In this document: positions 18,017 to 27,327 of the stretch, piece by piece
Layout of the letters: each line of letters begins with the position of its first letter
Numbering within the stretch: position 1 is the stretch's first letter
Assembly: GCA_022448945.1 (NCBI GenBank)
Contig: JAKVCV010000001.1
Coordinates: forward strand, 344,792-408,791
Direction: 5' to 3'
Length of the DNA stretch: 64,000 bases
DNA from: Saprospiraceae bacterium
GTDB lineage: Bacteria > Bacteroidota > Bacteroidia > Chitinophagales > Saprospiraceae
Program-made: the position numbers and the translations under genes
The notes under the pieces: generated by a model
What the model saw: the letters and a program-made list of their open reading frames with translations, nothing else
What the model was told of the DNA's origin: nothing
Database searches by the model: none

Positions 18017-18565
18017 TTAATCCAAGCCATTTTTTATTTTCCCTGTTTGTAGCATATTATTTGCTTTTTCTTTTTGTTTTTTATTCCATATTTTTCTGAA
18101 CCTGAGTACTTGTTCTTTCAATTTTAGATTTTTACCATGTAGATGTCTATGGTAAGAGGTAATTATAATTCCAATCATATAATCATAGTGCGGCACACGC
18201 ATTTTCCTGAAATATTCTGAAAGTCGAGATCCTTCACTAAGTGACCATTTATGTTCAAGCCATAAACCCATAGTACGATGTGTTTTGAGGTCTACTTCTT
18301 CATCTGAAAAAGCCATAAATGTTTTTTTAGCCTCATCATCCATTAGTTTGTTCAATTCTCGGAATACATCATTCAAATCTTTAGGGATATACATTCCATC
18401 AAGTTTTGTTTTTTTTATTCTTGCCTGATAAATAGTATCATTTATATAGTCACCATGTTTTTTTTGTGGTTTGATAATAACTTTGTCTAAATTTTTTGTT
18501 GTATCCTGCGCTTTTGTCAACAAGGGTATAGAAGAAACTAGAAGAATAATAATTAAGCGAATCAT
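18017..18565 (-). CDS. Hypothetical secreted protein
   Basis: A 182-residue protein with a signal peptide (residues 1-19, ending LLTKAQ). The mature chain is highly charged and rich in Lys and Arg, with a conserved-looking centre (YIPKDLNDVFRELNKLMDDE, then THRTMGLWLEHKWSLSEGSR). I do not recognise the family, although proteins with this centre are plausible as a small Bacteroidota-specific family. It converges with the acetate kinase fusion (40 bases between the stops). Confidence 0.6.
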   Translation of the reverse strand: MIRLIIILLVSSIPLLTKAQDTTKNLDKVIIKPQKKHGDYINDTIYQARIKKTKLDGMYIPKDLNDVFRELNKLMDDEAKKTFMAFSDEEVDLKTHRTMGLWLEHKWSLSEGSRLSEYFRKMRVPHYDYMIGIIITSYHRHLHGKNLKLKEQVLRFRKIWNKKQKEKANNMLQTGKIKNGLD

Positions 18566-18819
18566 AGTACTTGTTTTTATTTATTAAGTAAGAGCAGATA
18601 ATATTTTATTTTTGTAACAGGAATATTTAGTGTTTTATTGTTGAAATAAATATAAAAAAAATATCACCATTTACTGTCATAATACTAATCTTGTACCAAA
18701 GTTACATTATTTAGAAAGAAATATTAAGTTATAAATTTTGTATATTATGATATCTGGGATTCAATTTAGTTGTCTCGTTTATGTTTATATCATGATGTCA
18801 TTTGCTAATAATATATAAC

Positions 18820-19419
18820 CTATAATTTTATAATTTTAACACCAACAATATTTTTTATAAAGGTTATAAATTTAGGTATTTCTTTTTGGCGGATTGCAAT
18901 TTTAAAAATTGCTTTTTTATCATAAATAGTTTCTAGAATCGTAATGTTTTCACTTTTTAGATAGTTCATTACATCACTTGTTACTGAGTAATCAAAACTT
19001 ATCTCAAATTGATCTTTTATTATTTTTTCAATAATTTTGGCATGTAAAAACGCATCTTTTGTCGCTTCCTTATAGGCACGCTTAAGCCCTGATGTCCCCA
19101 ATTTTGTGCCTCCGAAATATCGAATAACAACTGATAATATATTTGTCAGTCCAAAACTATCAATCTGTCCTAGTATGGGTCTTCCGGCAGTACCCGATGG
19201 TTCTCCGTCATCATTTATTCTAAATCGATCTCCTTCAGCTCCCAGTCGGTATGCATAGCAATGATGCCGTGCCTTATTGTGTTCTTTTCTTAATTCCGCA
19301 AGCCGTTGTTTAATTTCATTTTCTGTATTTACAGGAAAGGAATATGCAATAAATTTAGATCCTTTTTCCTTGTATTCACCTTTGACGGGAACTGCTATTG
19401 TTGTATAGGTGTCCTTCAA
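18820..19419 (-). CDS. YigZ/IMPACT family protein
   Basis: A 199-residue YigZ-family protein. The N-terminal UPF0029 domain carries the signature EYKEKGSKFIAYSFPV, HHCYAYRL and NDDGEPSGTAGRPIL, followed by VIRYFGGTKLGTSGL. The C-terminal 70 residues are the DUF1949-like ferredoxin-fold half. The bacterial function is uncertain; eukaryotic IMPACT homologues bind the translation machinery. It follows mqnD at 38 bases on the same strand, so the two are likely one transcript. Confidence 0.9.
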   Translation of the reverse strand: MKDTYTTIAVPVKGEYKEKGSKFIAYSFPVNTENEIKQRLAELRKEHNKARHHCYAYRLGAEGDRFRINDDGEPSGTAGRPILGQIDSFGLTNILSVVIRYFGGTKLGTSGLKRAYKEATKDAFLHAKIIEKIIKDQFEISFDYSVTSDVMNYLKSENITILETIYDKKAIFKIAIRQKEIPKFITFIKNIVGVKIIKL

Positions 19420-19457
19420 TTGAATAATGATTTATACAATGTTAATGTAATCTAGAT

Positions 19458-20291
19458 TTATTCTTCAACAAATAATGTAATTGCAGCATCATTTATTAAT
19501 CCAGTTTCTAAAGCAGTTTTAAACAGATGCCTCACAGCTGCTTTTCCAGTACTGCCCAGGTCTAAAGAGAAATCGTTCACATACATCTTTATATGCTTTT
19601 CAATTACATCTGAATTCATTTCCTGAGCATGTTGTTGCACATAATAGAGTGATTCTTTAGGATTATTAAAAGCAAACTGAATACTTCTGCGTAAAACCCG
19701 GTTAATTTTTTGTTGCAATTCAACAGGGAAGTTTCGTCTAATACCTATACCTCCCAATGGTATGGGTAATTGAGTTTTTTGTTCCCACCATTCTCCTAGA
19801 TCAATTATTTTTATCAGGCCTTTTTCTTCATAAGTAAATCGATTTTCATGTATAATTAGACCCAGATCTATTTTGTCATCTAGTAATTTTTGTTCTATGT
19901 TTGAGAATAGTATTTCCTCTTTGTTTTTCGCATTTGGGAATGCCAAACTTAATAGAAAATTAGCTGTAGTATATTTACCAGGAATTGCAATCTTTTTTTT
20001 TGATATTTCTCTTTTAGAAAGCGTTTTTTTTGCTATTAGAATAGGGCCACAGTTATCTCCCAGAGCAGAACCGCTATTTAATAATACATAAGATTCGATT
20101 AGATAAGCATAAGCATGAAAACTTAGTTTTGTAATATCCAGTTCTGAATTGAATGCCCTTTGATTAAGTAGTTCAACATCAGCCATAAATACTTCAAATT
20201 CTAAACCCTCGGTATCAATTTTACGATGAACAAGTGCATCGAAGATAAATGTGTCGTTGGGACATGGTGAAAAGCCTAATGTTAGTCTCAT
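19458..20291 (-). CDS. mqnD: 1,4-dihydroxy-6-naphthoate synthase MqnD
   Basis: MqnD converts cyclic dehypoxanthinyl futalosine to 1,4-dihydroxy-6-naphthoate, the last early step of the futalosine pathway. The 277-residue protein has the family start LTLGFSPCPNDTFIFDALV, the DVELLNQRAF and DITKLSFHAYAYL segments, and a periplasmic-binding-like fold of normal length. It lies 13 kb from mqnE and mqnA, on the opposite strand, upstream of yigZ. MqnB and MqnC are not in this window. Confidence 0.92.
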   Translation of the reverse strand: MRLTLGFSPCPNDTFIFDALVHRKIDTEGLEFEVFMADVELLNQRAFNSELDITKLSFHAYAYLIESYVLLNSGSALGDNCGPILIAKKTLSKREISKKKIAIPGKYTTANFLLSLAFPNAKNKEEILFSNIEQKLLDDKIDLGLIIHENRFTYEEKGLIKIIDLGEWWEQKTQLPIPLGGIGIRRNFPVELQQKINRVLRRSIQFAFNNPKESLYYVQQHAQEMNSDVIEKHIKMYVNDFSLDLGSTGKAAVRHLFKTALETGLINDAAITLFVEE

Positions 20292-20439
20292 TGTATTTAT
20301 TGTTCAACTTTTTAGCTACCTCTTATTATACTTTAATAATTGCCTGTTCAATTAAAAATAAATTTATTGATGTATTAAGTTAGCTTGATACTTACAATTA
20401 TAATAAAATTAATAATAATCAGATTTTAAATAATTAGAA

Positions 20440-21540
20440 TTATTTTGCAAGTATCAAAGCATTTGATAGAGTAGTATATTGGTGTTTATTTCCTATAATT
20501 AGTTTGTAATAATAAATACCATCGGAAAGATTATCAGGAATAAATGTTATTTGATGTAAGCCTTCACTATATTCACCCTGTGCTAAAGTGGTTATTTTTT
20601 GACCTATGTTGTTGAATATTTCCAATTGAATGTTTTGTGGCCTTTTTAACAGAAAGCTAATTTTGGTTTGCTCTATAAAAGGGTTTGGGAATACTTCAAT
20701 ATGTTCTAGACCCATTGTATTTATTTCTGAAATTCCATTTGGTGGCGTACAGCTGCTGGTACAATATCCACAACGGAAGGGAAGTGTGCAATCCATAACA
20801 AAAGGATTAACTCTAAATCCCTGATACCAGGAAATTCGAGAAGTACGAATCCATTCCAAACTATCAACAGGGTCATCAAGATGCCATTGACAAAGTTTAG
20901 CTTTTTGATTGTTAAAATAATTTGGGTCTACTGCATCAGCATTGCTTTTGTACATAGTATAATAATAAAACATAGCGCGAGCAACATTTCCTTTGTGGTC
21001 ATCCCTAGGTTCGAACATTACGTTGTTGTCTTGTTTACTGTATAGGTGAATATTATTTGCTGGAGCTGTAGATAAAGTTTGATCTTCTAAATACCATTTA
21101 TCTATATTGTTTGTACTAATTTCACCAAAAGGAATTGATCCTCTTCCGTTGTTTACTACAGAACGAGTCGGAAACATATGGTGTAAGTCGCTTTTGCCTG
21201 CATCATTACTAGTTTTACTTTGAGGGTAGGTGTGTTCGGTATCAATACTAATGTTACTTGCATTATCAAACATCTCATTTGAAGGGTCCCCAAATGGTGG
21301 TAAATATCGTTTTAGGCCAGTATAAACACAGGTTACAGTATCATTTTCTTCAAAAACATATTTAAACATATTATCTTTTGCAGTAGAATATGTAGGTAGG
21401 GTTATTGGTTTATATGACAGGATTAAATTATTTAATAAAGTATTCCCAGATTCACCAAACAAGATATCCTGATGGCTATATTGTCCAATGAGACAAGTGT
21501 TTAAAAATAAAAAAATAAGTAATAGGTGAAATTTATGCAT
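20440..21540 (-). CDS. Secreted endonuclease I (EndA/NucM family) with T9SS sorting domain
   Basis: A 366-residue secreted nuclease. A signal peptide ends near residue 19 (TCLIGQ). The catalytic domain (about 25-270) carries EHTYPQS, DLHHMFPT and EPRDDHKGNVARAMFY, the expected histidine and metal-binding motifs of endonuclease I / extracellular ribonuclease-type enzymes. The C-terminal 85 residues are a Por sorting domain (VFPNPFIEQTKISF, SDGIYYYKLIIG). It probably degrades extracellular DNA or RNA for nutrients or matrix turnover. Four cysteines near CTLPFRCGYCTSSC may form disulfides between the two parts. Confidence 0.9.
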   Translation of the reverse strand: MHKFHLLLIFLFLNTCLIGQYSHQDILFGESGNTLLNNLILSYKPITLPTYSTAKDNMFKYVFEENDTVTCVYTGLKRYLPPFGDPSNEMFDNASNISIDTEHTYPQSKTSNDAGKSDLHHMFPTRSVVNNGRGSIPFGEISTNNIDKWYLEDQTLSTAPANNIHLYSKQDNNVMFEPRDDHKGNVARAMFYYYTMYKSNADAVDPNYFNNQKAKLCQWHLDDPVDSLEWIRTSRISWYQGFRVNPFVMDCTLPFRCGYCTSSCTPPNGISEINTMGLEHIEVFPNPFIEQTKISFLLKRPQNIQLEIFNNIGQKITTLAQGEYSEGLHQITFIPDNLSDGIYYYKLIIGNKHQYTTLSNALILAK

Positions 21541-21670
21541 TGATTCTTTTTCTTAGTTTTAAAATGATATGCAAGATACAGTTTTTTGGTGATAATTATT
21601 TTGGAAAGTTAGTTTTCGTTTTCTGGAAGCCTTCGAATTCTATTTAATAGTTTGTTTATTTTAATACATA

Positions 21671-21702
21671 AAAAGACTATCTGATTTTTCAGATAGTCTT
21701 TT
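21671..21702. terminator. Rho-independent terminator downstream of gap
   Basis: AAAAGACTATCTG pairs perfectly with CAGATAGTCTTTT around a six-base loop. It lies 36 bases beyond the stop of the minus-strand GAPDH gene and, being flanked by A and T runs, can act in either direction. Confidence 0.85.
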
Positions 21703-21737
21703 CAAGTATCCTTAATACAATATGGTTGAGGATTATT

Positions 21738-23216
21738 TTAATAATATCTAAAGCGCCTCACTTGAGATGCATATTTTGCTAAACGTAATACTTGTCGGGT
21801 ATATCCATATTCATTATCATACCAAACATAAACTGTAATGATTTTACCATTTTTACCAACTTTAGTAGAAGGTGCATCAAAAACAGATGCAACAGATGCT
21901 CCAATTACATCAGAGGATACAAATTCTTTTGAAATGGAGTATTTTATTTGTTCTACAAGTTCTCCATGTAAAGATGCTTCACGCATAATGTCATTAATTT
22001 CTTTTACACTGGTTTCCTTTTCTACATTTAGCGTCATAACAGCTAAAGACCCATCAGGAGTAGGAACACGTATAGCTGAACCTGTTAATTTCCCTTCTAA
22101 GGAGGGGATAACTTTTGTTACAGCATCAGCAGCACCTGTTGATGTAATTACCATATTCAGTGCGGCAGCAGATCCGCGTCTTTCTTTACTATTATAATTA
22201 TCTAATAAATTTTGAGCATTTGTATAGGCATGTATTGTTTCAAGATGACCATTTACTATACCTAATTTGTCGTTCAACACTTTAAGAACAGGTGCAATAG
22301 CATTAGTTGTGCAAGAAGCAGCGCAAAAAATAGTGTCTTTTTCAAAGTCAAGTTCTCTTTGGTTGATGCCATGAACTATATTCTTAATTCCTTTTCCAGG
22401 TGCAGTAAAAAGAACTTGTTTAATACCAGGTCTTAGGTGAATGCTAAGGCTCTCTTTGTCACGCCATGCACCTGTATTATCAATTAAAATTGCATCATTA
22501 ATATTATATTCAGTATAATCAACTTCAGAAGGATTAGAAGCAAAAATTACCTGAACCCTTGAACTATTTATTATTAATTGATTGGTCTTTTTATCTACAG
22601 TAATTGTACCATTGAATTTGCCATGAATGGAGTCTTTTCTTAGTAATGATGCCCTCTTTTTTAGTTCTTCGTAAGGGTTTTTTTTGTTTTTGGGTCTTAA
22701 GACTATTGCTTTTAATCTGAGTTGTTCTCCTCGTCCAGTCATTTCAATTAAAAAACGTGCAGCAAGTCGACCAATGCGACCAAAACCATAGAGAACAACA
22801 TCTTTGGGTTTAATTACTTTTGCATCTTTTGCTTCCTGACCAATAAAAGAAGATAATTCATTGGCCAAAAACGCTTCCATATTAGGCCATTTTTTTTCAG
22901 AGCTTAACCATCTTGTTGCTAATTTCCCAATATCAATTCTTGATGGTGCTAAATCAAGTTTGTTAATCGCTTTTGCTAAAGCCAAACTTATTTGTACCGT
23001 AATTGGTTGTTTAGAATAGTTTTTTGCAAAATGATGATCATGAATCACTTTTGTTGGTCTTGAGTCGTATAAACTTCTACGGAAGAGAATAATTTCTACG
23101 GAATTATCAAAGCGTAAGTCTCCAACAATTTTTAAAAGTTCTAATGCTGCTTTTTCATCTTCACGCCATGTACTAAGATGAGTTTCGAATTGTGTTTCTA
23201 AGATTTTTGCATCCAT
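21738..23216 (-). CDS. gap: Glyceraldehyde-3-phosphate dehydrogenase, long form
   Basis: A 492-residue GAPDH that oxidises glyceraldehyde-3-phosphate, or works in reverse in gluconeogenesis. The Rossmann motif GFGRIG is at 144-149 and the catalytic Cys302 lies in ASCTTNAIAP; the substrate-binding region continues through GRRGSAAA-like and LTGSAIRVPTPDGS sequences. A helical N-terminal extension of about 138 residues precedes the usual start. Long forms of this kind are known in Bacteroidota and some Gammaproteobacteria, often beside a classical GAPDH. Direction and cofactor preference cannot be fixed here. It is monocistronic. Confidence 0.9.
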   Translation of the reverse strand: MDAKILETQFETHLSTWREDEKAALELLKIVGDLRFDNSVEIILFRRSLYDSRPTKVIHDHHFAKNYSKQPITVQISLALAKAINKLDLAPSRIDIGKLATRWLSSEKKWPNMEAFLANELSSFIGQEAKDAKVIKPKDVVLYGFGRIGRLAARFLIEMTGRGEQLRLKAIVLRPKNKKNPYEELKKRASLLRKDSIHGKFNGTITVDKKTNQLIINSSRVQVIFASNPSEVDYTEYNINDAILIDNTGAWRDKESLSIHLRPGIKQVLFTAPGKGIKNIVHGINQRELDFEKDTIFCAASCTTNAIAPVLKVLNDKLGIVNGHLETIHAYTNAQNLLDNYNSKERRGSAAALNMVITSTGAADAVTKVIPSLEGKLTGSAIRVPTPDGSLAVMTLNVEKETSVKEINDIMREASLHGELVEQIKYSISKEFVSSDVIGASVASVFDAPSTKVGKNGKIITVYVWYDNEYGYTRQVLRLAKYASQVRRFRYY

Positions 23217-23486
23217 TGTAGTATTGATTATTATTACTATTTGTTTTTTACAGAATTTAATAAGAACAGCTAATCTGCCACAAACTTCGGGATTTTTTAT
23301 GAAAAATCCGAATGTTCTATTCGATAGTTTTAATAAATTATAACCTTTTAAAAATTATTATAATTATTTATTTTTTGCTTGGAAATCATTATTTTATGTA
23401 ATATTATTTTCGTTTATAATAGGTTAATTTTAACTTAGTCATATGTGAAACAAAATTTTATTAGAAAATATCTCAAAAATTAAGTT

Positions 23487-25199
23487 ATGAATAGTGTTGT
23501 TCAGATTTCAAAATTTTTACTTTGTTTATGTTTTCTCTTTGCATTTAATCAATGTATTGAAGCCCAGTTAAATCACGAAATGATTTTCCGTGTAAATTCT
23601 CCAGGTGCTGTTGCAGGTGATTATAATTTTGGTTCTCCAGCAGATGGCGCAGGTCAATGGGGCCCAACTTCTATTAATACTATCACTGGTGACCTTGGTT
23701 GGATTACTGATAATATAGACTCATTGGGCTGTAATCCTGGAACAAATAATCTTACTGGAAAAGTTGCTTTAGTGCGTAGGGGAGCATGTAATTTTTCATT
23801 AAAAGCATATCACGCACAGCAAACAGGTGCCATTGGTTGTGTTATTTGTAATAATATTCCTGGAGGAGGATTGGTAGGAATGACTGGAGGTGATTCTATG
23901 TCTGCAGTAAATATTCCGATCGTATTTCTAACTTATGAAGATTGTGAATTGTTGCATAGTCAGGTAGATTCAGGGAATACGACAAATGTATCATTCTATG
24001 TTCCTTCTGCTTATAATGCTAGAAGTGCATATGCTTACAATACTCCTGTGCAACATATCCAACCATTTGGTAATATGAGTATTAATGTATATAATTCTGG
24101 CTCAACTCCTGTTAACAATATTGATGTAACTGCGACAATATCTGATCCTAATGGTGTTGATACAACTTTTATGCAAACTATATCTACCCTAAATAGTACT
24201 ACAGATTCGGTTGTAACATTTCCTGAAACCTATACACCTGTTGCAGTAGGGACATATAACATAGTATTTAAGACAACACTTAATGTTGGGGATTCAGTAG
24301 TACAGCAGTTTTTAATTAATAATGATTCTACTTTTGCACTCGATAATAATGTTTTATCTAATAGTAGTACCTTGAGAGGAGTAGGCCCAAATGATGTAAG
24401 TTTTGCAGATCCACACCCTGTTACCGGAACAACTTTTCAGTATGGGATGGGGGCATGTTATGTAACTGGTATTGGAACTTCAGATTATGTTTCATCTGCT
24501 TCTTTTGCTATTGCCAATGCTAATGATTACTATGGAAAGATTTTTCTCCTATTGCTATATGAAGCTCCTGTAAATTACTTTGCCGGAAATGAAACTGATT
24601 TTAGTACTTTTAACGAAATTGGAGCAGGGTATTATATGATTTCTGCTAATGATACTTTAACCCCTCATTCTATTTTAACAACAAACATCTATAATGCAAG
24701 TACAGGTGCCCTTGGTGTCCAGCTTCAAGCTGACAGACAATATATGATGTTATTACGGCATGATGGTGATGGTTCAGTCACAACTTCTCCAAAGGTAACG
24801 AGTACACATACACAGGACTTTCTTAGTGTAGATGCTACGGTATATACTGATAGGTTATATATGGGAGGATGGACAGGCAATTATATGCCTGTGATACGTA
24901 TGCATGTACAACCTACTATAACAGGATTGCCAATAAAAACATTAGATCCTTCCGAGTTTATGCTCTTCCCCAATCCAACAAATGATAACTTTAGTGTGAA
25001 AATTAATCTTAATGAGGTTTCTGAAAATATTAATATAAAACTATTTAATCTCAATGGGAAGGAAATTCAGTCTTACAGTTATAATAATGTCAAGAACGAT
25101 GTATACCATTATAATGTATGTGAATTGCCTTCAGGAATTTATTTAATACATGTGCAGACTGATTTTGCTCAGACCATTCGTAAACTTATAGTCAAATAA
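23487..25199 (+). CDS. Secreted PA-domain protein with T9SS sorting domain
   Basis: A 570-residue secreted protein. The signal peptide ends at about residue 26 (CIEAQ). Residues about 35-170 contain a protease-associated (PA) domain (GKVALVRRGACNFSLKAYHAQQTGAIGCVICNN), normally an accessory of proteases. No peptidase motif follows. The middle contains beta-sandwich repeats (NVYNSGSTPVNNIDVTATISDPNG) and the end (about 490-570) is a Por sorting domain (MLFPNPTNDNFSVKI, SGIYLIHV). It is likely a surface or released binding protein. A strong terminator follows its stop. Confidence 0.83.
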   Translation: MNSVVQISKFLLCLCFLFAFNQCIEAQLNHEMIFRVNSPGAVAGDYNFGSPADGAGQWGPTSINTITGDLGWITDNIDSLGCNPGTNNLTGKVALVRRGACNFSLKAYHAQQTGAIGCVICNNIPGGGLVGMTGGDSMSAVNIPIVFLTYEDCELLHSQVDSGNTTNVSFYVPSAYNARSAYAYNTPVQHIQPFGNMSINVYNSGSTPVNNIDVTATISDPNGVDTTFMQTISTLNSTTDSVVTFPETYTPVAVGTYNIVFKTTLNVGDSVVQQFLINNDSTFALDNNVLSNSSTLRGVGPNDVSFADPHPVTGTTFQYGMGACYVTGIGTSDYVSSASFAIANANDYYGKIFLLLLYEAPVNYFAGNETDFSTFNEIGAGYYMISANDTLTPHSILTTNIYNASTGALGVQLQADRQYMMLLRHDGDGSVTTSPKVTSTHTQDFLSVDATVYTDRLYMGGWTGNYMPVIRMHVQPTITGLPIKTLDPSEFMLFPNPTNDNFSVKINLNEVSENINIKLFNLNGKEIQSYSYNNVKNDVYHYNVCELPSGIYLIHVQTDFAQTIRKLIVK

Positions 25200-25216
25200 G
25201 ATAAATAGATTTATTT

Positions 25217-25255
25217 AAAAATAGCGACACTTATTTAAGTGTCGCTATTTTTTTT
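25217..25255. terminator. Rho-independent terminator
   Basis: AAAAATAGCGACACTT pairs with AAGTGTCGCTATTTTT around a four-base loop and runs into a T tract. It lies 18 bases after the PA-domain gene. Confidence 0.92.
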
Positions 25256-25420
25256 ACTTCGAATTTATATTTTTTTGTTAAAAGTCATATACCTTCAATT
25301 GTTATGGAAAAAATAATTTCTTTAGATGTTAATACTATATGATTAATCAAAGAAAAAAATAATAAAGTGTGTTTATTGAAAAATACTTTTAAAGTAAAAA
25401 TGATTAGCAATTTAATCTTA

Positions 25421-27055
25421 TTAAATTGCCTCTACCCAATATCTATATAAATAGCGTTTCCTCTGCACTTTTACATTTGAGATAATAACCTCAAAGCGTT
25501 CCCCTTTTTTCATGTATCGAAATTCAGGTTCCCATACAATTGTAGGTATACCACAGCCACTGAAAAGTTTAAGAGTTTTTAGTTTTATTTTATTGCCGTT
25601 TATATCAAGCATTTCAACTTTAGCATTTCCGAAATCACCCAATTCTAAGCCGAAGGACCACCTTGGATAAATTACTTGTTTGGGGACATATCCTCTTGGA
25701 GGCCAAGCAACAAAACCATCACGCACTTTTGTGTTTTGCGGTTTGGAATAATTGGGAAAAACACCAAGTGCAGTACCCATATTTGTTGCTCCAATTCCCA
25801 TTTCATTTGCCCCAGGATTGATTATCCATCTTCGATGACCTACGCTATAATTGTGGCTTCCAAAATCATCCATATACATTGAAATATGTCCAAGAGTGTA
25901 ATCAATATGCCCATAGGATAAGTTAGAGTAACCACAGGCAGTCGCTCCCTCATTTGAAAAACATGAAACAGTCGAGTGGGGATGATGATCGATATAATTG
26001 TTTGTAAAACTGATAAGTGCACATTTCTGGCAGTTTTTGTTTTTTTCTTCAGACCATTTTATTTTGTCCCAAACACCTGTCATTCGGCGAAAATAATTTA
26101 TATGTGCCAAAAAATTCGCTTTGGCAAGGTCACTAATATTTCCTTCTTTACATTCTTTACTGTTGTCTTTCCAATTCAATATCTTTTCATCTACTACTTT
26201 TAAGATCATATTTTTCTCAAAGTCTGAATAGACTTCTTCTTTTGAAAATGGGGGAGTAACATTACGATAGTCTATAATTTCACTTGTATTAAGAGCAAGT
26301 ATCTTTTTATAGTAGTATACTTTCTCAGGAAGCATAAAAATTGCAGTGTAAATTGAGTCTTGTTCTTGTTCTTGTTTTCTTATTTCGGTCTGTTTTTTCA
26401 GATAGGCTTTATATTTTATTTCACTTATGCGCCTTATTGAGTCTGCAACAGCTTCATTAAATTCTTTTTCTTTGCTGCTTTCAGAAACCAGATTTACATT
26501 GATTATTGTGTAGGGTTGGCCTTGTTCTCGACCTCTAACAATTTGAAAGTCTGGACGATATTTTGTGCTTATTGAATACGCATCTTCAAATGGCACTAAG
26601 AAAGATGCTTTACCCTTTTTGTTTGTATTAGAAGTATATATAGTGTCATTATGAATCCCTTTTGCAGTTAATTTTTCATCAGCTACAGGGTGGCCTTTCA
26701 GATTTATAACATAAACATTGATTATTGCAAAACGAAAAATATAACTTTCGTATTCATGTGTGATATATGGAAAATCCGAGATGCTTAATTTTTTATGATT
26801 TTTGTGACCTTTGCAATAGATTGTATAAGTGTCATTATAGGGTAATTTCACCTTTGCATAACCTTGTTTGAGATTAGCGGTATATTTAATTCCTCTTTTT
26901 TCTCCGATTAATTTTATTTTTCCAGTGTAGCCACTATGGTCAGTATTTTTGATTCGAATTTTTGCAAAACCAAAAGTGTCTTCAGGACCTAATTGAGCTA
27001 TACAGCTAGTATAAGAGAGTATAAATAAATTGGCAAACAAAAATATGTTTTTCAT
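25421..27055 (-). CDS. Secreted CAP/SCP-domain protein with N-terminal beta modules
   Basis: A 544-residue secreted protein. A signal peptide ends at about residue 20 (SCIAQ). Residues 25-190 contain two carboxypeptidase-regulatory-like beta modules (GYTGKIKLIGEKRG; GHPVADEKLTAKGI). A charged helical stretch (195-235) follows. Residues about 305-440 form a CAP domain (AHINYFRRMTGVW, SVGHRRWIINPGANEMGIG) as in SCP/PR-1 proteins, including the usual histidine and glutamate region. The last 90 residues are again beta-rich. There is no Por sorting domain, so it is probably periplasmic or surface-bound by other means. Function unknown. Confidence 0.75.
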   Translation of the reverse strand: MKNIFLFANLFILSYTSCIAQLGPEDTFGFAKIRIKNTDHSGYTGKIKLIGEKRGIKYTANLKQGYAKVKLPYNDTYTIYCKGHKNHKKLSISDFPYITHEYESYIFRFAIINVYVINLKGHPVADEKLTAKGIHNDTIYTSNTNKKGKASFLVPFEDAYSISTKYRPDFQIVRGREQGQPYTIINVNLVSESSKEKEFNEAVADSIRRISEIKYKAYLKKQTEIRKQEQEQDSIYTAIFMLPEKVYYYKKILALNTSEIIDYRNVTPPFSKEEVYSDFEKNMILKVVDEKILNWKDNSKECKEGNISDLAKANFLAHINYFRRMTGVWDKIKWSEEKNKNCQKCALISFTNNYIDHHPHSTVSCFSNEGATACGYSNLSYGHIDYTLGHISMYMDDFGSHNYSVGHRRWIINPGANEMGIGATNMGTALGVFPNYSKPQNTKVRDGFVAWPPRGYVPKQVIYPRWSFGLELGDFGNAKVEMLDINGNKIKLKTLKLFSGCGIPTIVWEPEFRYMKKGERFEVIISNVKVQRKRYLYRYWVEAI

Positions 27056-27327
27056 GCTTTTTGATCTTTCAACAAGTTTTACTCAAGGCTATTTTAGATT
27101 AGATGTAGTGGTATATAATAAAACAATTTAATTATACTAATTATTGTTTTATTCATAAAAATCATTTTATGTTTAATTAATTATTTATCTGTTAGATTTT
27201 TTACACTTAGTCAATATTATTCACTATTTATAAACATGGCATTATCTTAGATGATAAATTTCCAAAATTAGTTTATTTTTGTTTTTGAATTTATTTGAGT
27301 CTACGTATTCTGTAACTTATTATTTCT

